Shown piece by piece: positions 58,154 to 64,000 of a stretch of 64,000 bases of DNA. The position numbers and the translations under genes were made by a program. How positions within the stretch are numbered: the stretch's first letter is position 1; each line of letters starts with the position of its first letter. This DNA is from an uncultured Saprospiraceae bacterium (GTDB taxonomy: Bacteria > Bacteroidota > Bacteroidia > Chitinophagales > Saprospiraceae), in the NCBI GenBank assembly GCA_937139495.1, contig CAKZQC010000002.1, positions 1 through 64,000 on the forward strand, read 5' to 3'. The notes below the pieces were generated by a model that was given only the letters and a program-made list of their open reading frames with translations, did no database searches and was not told the DNA's origin.

Positions 58154-60151
58154 TTATTTCTGTGCGTTGCTGTTTAGCAATTCTTTGATTGCTTGAACTT
58201 CAGCTTTCAGCGTTTCTAGTTCCGATAATTTAGAAGTCATCGTAGCGTTCGTCTGTTTTAGCGTATTGATTTCGGCTTGTAGTGTTTTATTTTCTTGCGT
58301 AGTCGTTTCCAATTGTTGCTGCTGTTGCTTGACCGCATTGACGAGTATATAAATCATATAAGTACCACCATCATAGTTAAGTAATTCTTGTTGTTCGGTT
58401 GTTTGTGTGCCAATCATATACGGCGCGATTGGTTGCACCTCTTGTGCAATAATACCAACATGATTTTGGTCGTCATCTACGGTATTGTATAAGCCATTAT
58501 ATTTGAAGGTGACAGGATTGATTTTAGTCAATACATTGAGTCCATCTTCAAAAGGAGTAATCTCTTTTTTGGTTCTTCTGTCAGATAGCGTTGACCAAGT
58601 ACCACCACCAGGTTTGAGTGCATTGCCATCTGTTTGTAGGCGGATTCTTTCTTGGAATCCTCCAGAAGTATATCCTACTACCAGTGCATCTTGTGCTTGT
58701 GTATTGTCGCCAACGTTGACTCTCAATTGTGATTGGTCGCCAGCACTGTTATGACGATTGATATAGATAGGGTCTGTATTCTCTGAATTAGAAATACCTG
58801 CTGTTGTACCAGAAAAATATAAACGATTGCCGTCTTGTGGAAAAGTAGTCGTATTAGCAGGATTGATAAGTCCGACGCGGGCATTGCCTGCTACTTGAAG
58901 TCTGTCGGAAGGAGAAGCGGTACCAATTCCTACGTTTTTATTATCCGTGTTGATGGTAAGAGTTGCCCAGTCATTTATATTTCCAAACCTAGTACCAATT
59001 CGGAATATATTACCACCCAAAAAACCACCATCAAAAAAGCCCATCATGGTGCCTGTTTGTCCGCCATCTTGGTAGAGTTCTACACGAGGGTTATCGTCTT
59101 CGTTGTTATCATCTGTATCCGCTTCTACTCTTAGTACGGCATCGCCTGTTGTCTCGCTAGAGATATGTGTCAATGCTAGTGGACTCGTTGTTCCTACTCC
59201 TAAACGTCCTTCGTCGTCTAATGTCATGTGTACTTCAGGGTTGTCACTACCTGTAAGGTCATTATTGGTGTAAAACTGCAAGTAAGTATCCCAACTAGTA
59301 CCTCTATATGCTCTAATTCCTGCACTACCTGCTACTGCAAATTGAAAATTCAAGTCTTGAGCACTATTGCTATTAGCTGGACTATTTGGGCCCCAAATTC
59401 TTATGGCTTCTACTGGGCCAGTCTGATTTTCTGCCCCAGCTTTTACTTCTAATTTAGCTTGTGGATCGTTGGTACCTATACCAACATTACCGAAGTCTGT
59501 AATACGCATATATTCTTCTCCATCTACTGGTCCACCAGAGTTTGTTTTGATAAATCGAAGATGATCACCGCTGTCATCTCCCCAAGCGATGACGGCATCT
59601 GCATTGTTTGCTCCTTCGTTTTTTAGACCAAAATAAGCATTATCAGAGCTATTGCCGACTCTGATACCATCTACCATCCAAGGACGACCACCAGCACCTA
59701 ATTGAGTTCTATTGATGGCTATATCACCAAATACATCTAGGGTAGCTAGTGGATTAGTAGTGCCTATTCCGACGCTCCCTTGCGTAAAAATATTATCGTT
59801 GATGCTGTTGGGCGACGTGGTGGTGTTCGCTCCAAACCAATCTGCATCACTAGAAGTTTGGTCGTTTATGCGTTGCCATTGGCTGCCGTCCCAATAGTAA
59901 AAACCTACTCCAGTAGTGGTATTGGTGTTGTACACCAATAACGAAACAACAGGACTGGTGACAGGAGCTGCTGTATTGAGGTTCGCAATATTAACTCGTG
60001 GTATCAAAATACCTTTTTGTGTGTCGGTAATGTCTAGTTTGGCACTAGGGGAAGGGTTGTTGGTGCCTATACCCACATTTTGTGCTTGTATGGACGATGC
60101 CGTACAGAGAATAGAGGACAAGAAAAGTGTTTTCAGTAAGTTGTTTTTCAT
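58154..60151 (-). CDS. Cell-surface protein with S74 intramolecular-chaperone domain
   Basis: A 665-aa secreted protein with a signal peptide (1-23), and an N-terminal VGIGTNNPSPSAKLDI module, repeated in varied form (VGIGTTNPLATLDV, VGIGTNDPQAKLEV, LGVGTTSPLA, VGIGTASPSDRLQV). A C-terminal peptidase S74 domain follows, with LSDRRTKKEI (Ser523) and GIIAQEVQPIAP, ending in a coiled coil (about 605-660). S74 domains help trimeric fibres fold and then cleave themselves off. Many Bacteroidota carry such proteins, probably trimeric surface fibres. Own -7 box upstream. Confidence 0.9.
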   Translation of the reverse strand: MKNNLLKTLFLSSILCTASSIQAQNVGIGTNNPSPSAKLDITDTQKGILIPRVNIANLNTAAPVTSPVVSLLVYNTNTTTGVGFYYWDGSQWQRINDQTSSDADWFGANTTTSPNSINDNIFTQGSVGIGTTNPLATLDVFGDIAINRTQLGAGGRPWMVDGIRVGNSSDNAYFGLKNEGANNADAVIAWGDDSGDHLRFIKTNSGGPVDGEEYMRITDFGNVGIGTNDPQAKLEVKAGAENQTGPVEAIRIWGPNSPANSNSAQDLNFQFAVAGSAGIRAYRGTSWDTYLQFYTNNDLTGSDNPEVHMTLDDEGRLGVGTTSPLALTHISSETTGDAVLRVEADTDDNNEDDNPRVELYQDGGQTGTMMGFFDGGFLGGNIFRIGTRFGNINDWATLTINTDNKNVGIGTASPSDRLQVAGNARVGLINPANTTTFPQDGNRLYFSGTTAGISNSENTDPIYINRHNSAGDQSQLRVNVGDNTQAQDALVVGYTSGGFQERIRLQTDGNALKPGGGTWSTLSDRRTKKEITPFEDGLNVLTKINPVTFKYNGLYNTVDDDQNHVGIIAQEVQPIAPYMIGTQTTEQQELLNYDGGTYMIYILVNAVKQQQQQLETTTQENKTLQAEINTLKQTNATMTSKLSELETLKAEVQAIKELLNSNAQK

Positions 60152-60477
60152 GATTAATCGTTTTGTCTTTTAAAATAGATAATTGGGAAAGGAGCTAAAC
60201 TGTTGGGGTTGGGTGTTTAAGCTTATCACCTGATTGTGTACCTGTTAGCGGCGTCAAAGATAAAGTAAATAGTTTGGTCTAAGGGGCTATTTTGAATAAC
60301 ACTCTAAGAGTTGGTCTAAATTAACATTTCAAGAATGTCTAATCGAAAGAATGAATGTGAGTTGGGAACAAGTGTGTAGATGAATGTATATTTAAGTAGC
60401 ATAGAAAACTATTTTTGTTTACATTTGTATCTAGGTTATAATTTGAATTCTAATTAAGCACGAAAAAAAATAGGATT
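60152..60477. other. Intergenic region between the S74 protein and ybaB
   Basis: 326 AT-rich bases between divergent genes. A minus-strand -7 box is at 60255-60262; no gene or clear hairpin seen. Confidence 0.6.
60255..60262 (-). promoter_or_regulatory. -7 promoter box of the S74 protein gene
   Basis: Minus-strand TATCTTTG fits TAnnTTTG, about 104 bases upstream of the start codon. Confidence 0.5.
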
Positions 60478-60777
60478 ATGTTTGGAGGAATGGAAGAAAT
60501 GCAAAAGCAGATGCAAGAAAAATTGCTCAGTATAGAAGTAGAAGCACAAGCAGGTGATGGACTTATCAAAATCAGAGCGAATGCCGCTCGTCAGATATTG
60601 GATATTTCGATAGACCCTAGCTTGACGGATACAGAAGAAATCGAAGACTTGGTTCTTGAAACAGTCAATCGAGTATTGGCACTAGCTGCCATGAAAGAGC
60701 AAGAAGAATCTTCACAAATGTTGAGCAAAATGATGCCTCCCGGTATGGGCGATATGAGCAGCCTTTTTGGTCAGTAA
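60478..60777 (+). CDS. YbaB/EbfC family nucleoid-associated protein
   Basis: A 99-aa protein with the family layout: N-terminal Met/Gln-rich helix (FGGMEEMQKQMQEKL), central GDGLIKIRANAARQILDISIDPSL, and C-terminal helix ending MPPGMGDMSSLFG. YbaB dimers bind DNA and are often next to dnaX-recR; here recR is 12 kb away. Followed by a terminator. Confidence 0.9.
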   Translation: MFGGMEEMQKQMQEKLLSIEVEAQAGDGLIKIRANAARQILDISIDPSLTDTEEIEDLVLETVNRVLALAAMKEQEESSQMLSKMMPPGMGDMSSLFGQ

Positions 60778-60792
60778 TATCGGAAAAACAAG

Positions 60793-60834
60793 AAAAAAAG
60801 GAACAAGTACTATCAAGTGCTTGTTCTTTTTTTT
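60793..60834 (+). terminator. Terminator of ybaB-like gene
   Basis: Stem GAACAAGTACT-type with AGTGCTTGTTC (one wobble), 3-4-base loop, then 8 T. Confidence 0.85.
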
Positions 60835-60874
60835 GGTATATTAATTACTTCAAAAATAGCTAAAAAATAAACCA

Positions 60875-61939
60875 ATGGCAGTATATATAGGAAGGTGGGA
60901 TTGCAATACCTGTGGCTACAAAGGAGTTTTGGGCCCAGAAACTGCCTGCCCCAATTGTGGCTCGCCACGCCCCAAAGGCGTGGTGTTCTACCAAGCTGCC
61001 GAAAAAGATATTGTACAAGACCCTGAAGTATTGCGCCAAGCCAAAGCAGGTGCCGACTGGAAATGCTCGTACTGTAGCGGACACAACAAAGCTTGGGAAA
61101 CGAAATGCACTACTTGTGGAAATCCTCGCAACGCTGCTCAAGGAGATGCTAGTTTGGCGGTCAAAGAATACAGCTTGGCAGATACGCCCACTTCGGGCGA
61201 AATACCTCGCAAAAGAGTACCGCACCCTGACCAAACAAAACCGAAGAAAAAAAGTAAAAAAGGGCTACTGATAGGCGTGGGCATTGTAGTGCTTGGTCTG
61301 CTTATATTTTTGCTGGGTTATACCAAAGAAACAACCGTTTCTGTAGCCAGTTTTGAGTGGGAACGCACCATAGAAGTGGAGTACAATCAAGAAGTAACCA
61401 AAGAGGGTTGGGAGGTGCCTCAAGGGGGTAGGGAGATAGACCAATATCGTGCGATTCATCATTACGATAAAATACTAGAAGGTTACGAAACTAAAACCCG
61501 AACAGTACGAGAAGTAGTCGGAACTGAAGAGTATGTCTGTGGGACTCGTAGCTTGGGAAATGGCTATATGGAGGATAAGTATTGTACTCGTAAGGTCTAT
61601 GAAAGTAGGGAAGAGGAGTACGAAAAAGCTATCTACAGAAAAGAGGCGGTCTATCGACAAAAATATAAATATACTATTTATGAATGGTCGGCAGCTAATC
61701 CACTACTCACTTCAGGCAAAAACCATGACGCTCAATGGGCAAATATACAAGCGATAGAACAAGACCCCAACAAAAGAGTACGGAACAAAAGAGGTAAATA
61801 TTTGGTGTTTGTGAAAGACAAAAAACAAAATATCCATCAAGAAGAAGTACCTTTGGAAAAATGGGAAAGCTACCAAGTTGGACAAGAATTGAAAGCGAAA
61901 GAGGGCATTGGAGGTGGTTATAGAGGGTTGATAAATTAA
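60875..61939 (+). CDS. Membrane protein with two RanBP2-type zinc fingers
   Basis: A 354-aa protein. Two zinc fingers of W-x-C-x2-C-x10-11-C-x2-C type: C10, C13, C25, C28 and C64, C67, C78, C81, each with a Trp two residues before the first Cys. A Lys-rich stretch then precedes one span (131-149), and a C-terminal domain (about 150-354) is rich in Tyr, Glu and Arg with a Cys pair region (YVCGTRSLGNGYMEDKYCTRKVYES). The zinc fingers would be cytoplasmic and the C-terminal domain outside. Function unknown. Confidence 0.82.
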   Translation: MAVYIGRWDCNTCGYKGVLGPETACPNCGSPRPKGVVFYQAAEKDIVQDPEVLRQAKAGADWKCSYCSGHNKAWETKCTTCGNPRNAAQGDASLAVKEYSLADTPTSGEIPRKRVPHPDQTKPKKKSKKGLLIGVGIVVLGLLIFLLGYTKETTVSVASFEWERTIEVEYNQEVTKEGWEVPQGGREIDQYRAIHHYDKILEGYETKTRTVREVVGTEEYVCGTRSLGNGYMEDKYCTRKVYESREEEYEKAIYRKEAVYRQKYKYTIYEWSAANPLLTSGKNHDAQWANIQAIEQDPNKRVRNKRGKYLVFVKDKKQNIHQEEVPLEKWESYQVGQELKAKEGIGGGYRGLIN

Positions 61940-61963
61940 ATAAAAAACAGCATAAAAAAACTT

Positions 61964-62779
61964 ATGAAAAATACACTTTTGGGATGTGGAATAGTGCTTG
62001 TCTGTTCGATGATGGCGTGTAGTAGTGGCAAAGAAATGCTGCGGAACCGTACCGCTAAAAACATGCAAATAGATGGCGATCTGAAGGAGTGGGAAATGCC
62101 ACTCGAACGCCCTGTTTCGTACTTGGATATGCAGTGTGCAGTAGCCAATGATGAGACCACTTTGTACATTACTGCCCGTATTGCCGATAAGGGGATTCAA
62201 CGTCGTATGATGACATTGGGCATGACGATTTGGCTCGATACTTTGGCTAAAAATAAGCACAAAATTGGTATTGGTTATCCATTGGCATTGGACGATGAAC
62301 AGATAGAGAAAATAACAATAGCCGCTCAAAAAAACAACCAACTTGACCCAAGGGCGCTCGATCGGGCTTACGCCGAATTGTGCAACGAGTTTGAGCTGGT
62401 AGGTTTTGTAGAAGAACGGATTCGAGTATCGAATTTGGCATCAAGAGACATGAAAGTAGCAACAGCCTTTGATGATGTAGGCGCTATGATATGCGAAATA
62501 AAAATTCCGCTGGACCAATTGTGGAAACAAAAAATAGACTATACCCAAGTGCTGAGTGTAGGACTACAAATCAATGAACCAGACAAAAATGCAGCCGACG
62601 ACCCAGGGCTATTTGATGACCCCAACAATAATAGTATTACGAGAAGTAACCAGCAGGCAAACCCGATGAACAGTGGTTTGGGAGGTCAACAACAAAATCA
62701 ACGCCAACCTACTCGAACTGTTAGTAATACAATATCGGTTTGGTTGCGGACTACTTTGGTTGCTCCTTCGGAGCAATAA
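61964..62779 (+). CDS. Lipoprotein with CBM9-like domain start
   Basis: A 271-aa protein with signal and lipobox (MMACSS, Cys about residue 19). Residues about 35-215 resemble the start of family-9 carbohydrate-binding-like domains (MQIDGDLKEWE, then ETTLYITARIADK). The C-terminus (about 215-255) is Asn/Gln-rich and likely disordered. It lies 24 bases after the zinc-finger gene, so they may be co-transcribed. Role unknown. Confidence 0.7.
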   Translation: MKNTLLGCGIVLVCSMMACSSGKEMLRNRTAKNMQIDGDLKEWEMPLERPVSYLDMQCAVANDETTLYITARIADKGIQRRMMTLGMTIWLDTLAKNKHKIGIGYPLALDDEQIEKITIAAQKNNQLDPRALDRAYAELCNEFELVGFVEERIRVSNLASRDMKVATAFDDVGAMICEIKIPLDQLWKQKIDYTQVLSVGLQINEPDKNAADDPGLFDDPNNNSITRSNQQANPMNSGLGGQQQNQRQPTRTVSNTISVWLRTTLVAPSEQ

Positions 62780-62861
62780 GTGCTTCTGAAATAGTTAGTC
62801 ATCTTGTAGTAATAATATAGCATTTTCCCAAATAGTAGCTACTATTTTTACAAAAAAAATG

Positions 62862-62869
62862 TATCTTTG
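62862..62869 (+). promoter_or_regulatory. -7 promoter box of the isocitrate dehydrogenase gene
   Basis: TATCTTTG fits TAnnTTTG, 116 bases upstream of the start codon. Confidence 0.55.
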
Positions 62870-62985
62870 CACCCATGTAAATAGCAATAAAACTATTCAC
62901 AAAAACAAAAAAAAATACATTAGGATTTCTTTTTTGTTGATATGATGTATATTATAAATAACCTAACACTAAAATAATCAAGAGC

Positions 62986-64000
62986 ATGAGTAAGGACAAA
63001 GCAAAAATTATTTATACCAAAACAGATGAAGCCCCATTTTTGGCGACACAATCCTTGTTGCCTATCATCGAAGTATTTACTGATGCTGCGGGTATTGAGG
63101 TAGAAACAAGAGATATATCATTGGCAGGTAGAATTCTTGCATTGTTTCCAGAATACTTGACCGACGACCAAAAAGTAAACGATTCGCTTTCGGAGCTAGG
63201 TGACTTGGTCAAGGAGCCAGAAGCCAACGTCATCAAATTGCCAAATATCAGTGCTTCTATTCCACAATTGATAGCGGCAATCAAGGAATTGCAAGCCAAA
63301 GGCTACAAATTGCCTGATTATCCAGACGATGCTAAAACAGCGGAAGAAAAAGCAATTCAGAAAACTTATAACAAAGCGAAAGGTAGTGCCGTTAATCCTG
63401 TATTGAGAGAAGGTAACTCAGACAGACGCGCTCCTAAGCCTGTCAAGCAATATGCTAAAAATAACCCACACTCAATGGGCAAATGGTCGGCAGATTCCAA
63501 ATCGCACGTATCAACGATGCAAAGTGGTGATTTCTGTCATAACGAAAAATCAATAACACTAGCAGCCGATACAACCGTTAAGATTGTATTGACGAAAAGT
63601 AACAACGAAGAAGTAGTACTCAAAGATGGGATTGCACTCATCGCAGGCGAAGTAGTTGATGCTACTTACATGAGCAAAAAAGCGTTGTTGAAATTTATAG
63701 AAGAGCAAATTGACGAAACCAAAAAAGACGGCTTGCTACTTTCGTTGCACATGAAAGCGACGATGATGAAAGTATCTGACCCTATTATTTTTGGTCATGC
63801 TGTCAAAGTATTCTTCAAAGACTTGTTTGACAAACACGGCAATACATTTGACAAACTGGGTGTAGATGTGAATAATGGTTTCAATGATTTGGTGAGCAAA
63901 TTGGACGAACTTTCGGACAATGAAAAGAGCACTATCATGAACGATATCAAATCTATCATGGCAGACCGCCCAGCAGTAGCAATGGTTGATTCTGACAAAG
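62986..64000 (+). CDS. icd: NADP-dependent isocitrate dehydrogenase, monomeric type (partial)
   Basis: The 338 codons in the window are open to its end; the gene continues to the right. Seen: [48 protein letters not shown] and [15 protein letters not shown], hallmarks of the ~740-aa monomeric IDH family (IDH-II), which is unrelated in length to the 420-aa dimeric enzyme. It oxidises isocitrate to 2-oxoglutarate in the TCA cycle. Own -7 box upstream. Confidence 0.95.
   Translation, partial: MSKDKAKIIYTKTDEAPFLATQSLLPIIEVFTDAAGIEVETRDISLAGRILALFPEYLTDDQKVNDSLSELGDLVKEPEANVIKLPNISASIPQLIAAIKELQAKGYKLPDYPDDAKTAEEKAIQKTYNKAKGSAVNPVLREGNSDRRAPKPVKQYAKNNPHSMGKWSADSKSHVSTMQSGDFCHNEKSITLAADTTVKIVLTKSNNEEVVLKDGIALIAGEVVDATYMSKKALLKFIEEQIDETKKDGLLLSLHMKATMMKVSDPIIFGHAVKVFFKDLFDKHGNTFDKLGVDVNNGFNDLVSKLDELSDNEKSTIMNDIKSIMADRPAVAMVDSDK

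Noticed and set aside
1..64000. CRISPR arrays, rRNA genes
   Set aside because: No regularly spaced 25-40 base repeats with unique spacers and no rRNA-like sequence were seen.

Overview
This window looks like a chromosome segment of a Bacteroidota bacterium. Evidence: AT-rich DNA, many TAnnTTTG -7 promoter boxes (the sigma-ABfr type), Bacteroidota-style housekeeping genes (Mpl-like Mur ligase, DUF6029-like outer-membrane protein, KAS III, monomeric isocitrate dehydrogenase) and an integrase with the Y-S-W-K active-site box common in that phylum. The class is uncertain; Saprospiria or Cytophagia is a guess.

Bases 1 to about 15,800 are the right part of an integrated element whose left end lies outside the window. 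It ends in a tyrosine integrase (14402-15457, minus) next to tRNA-Pro(TGG). It carries an ASCH-domain gene, a degenerate GIY-YIG protein, a beta-class DNA methyltransferase, a small PRD1 P9/FtsK-HerA-like ATPase, and one terminator-bounded gene for a beta-rich 219-aa protein that is the best coat-protein candidate. A tightly packed run of about 15 small proteins follows, most with a single membrane segment, including membrane-anchored lytic enzymes (GH19-like and M15 peptidase) and a peptidoglycan-binding protein. I see no large terminase, portal, tail or tape-measure gene. The most economical reading is a prophage of a tailless, internal-membrane-containing phage (tectivirus/corticovirus/FLiP-like in lifestyle) of Bacteroidota. 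This is the most novel part of the window.

Bases 15,816 to 64,000 are ordinary chromosome: two tRNAs (Pro, Ser); an M20 amidohydrolase; a DUF6029-like protein; a TlpA-like thioredoxin; comM; fabI; a fascin-like lipoprotein and glycosyltransferases; OsmC; pdxA with a long charged tail; cysQ; a GH3-like enzyme; mpl; a fatty-acid desaturase; a YiaA-like protein; a CotH/lamin-tail surface protein; malic enzyme; a sodium-solute symporter; an iodotyrosine-deiodinase-like nitroreductase; hemC-hemD; a pterin dehydratase; rsmG; tandem ZIP metal transporters; and recR. A purine block follows (purM, a KAS III gene, purL, purQ, purB, purD, purN), then an S74 chaperone-type surface protein, ybaB, a RanBP2-zinc-finger membrane protein, a lipoprotein and the start of a monomeric isocitrate dehydrogenase cut by the window end.

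Intergenic DNA holds several repeat families: two MITE-like elements (one with a 9-bp flanking duplication), a dispersed repeat of about 40-50 bp in at least three copies, and a palindromic GGCGAAT cluster after the M20 gene.
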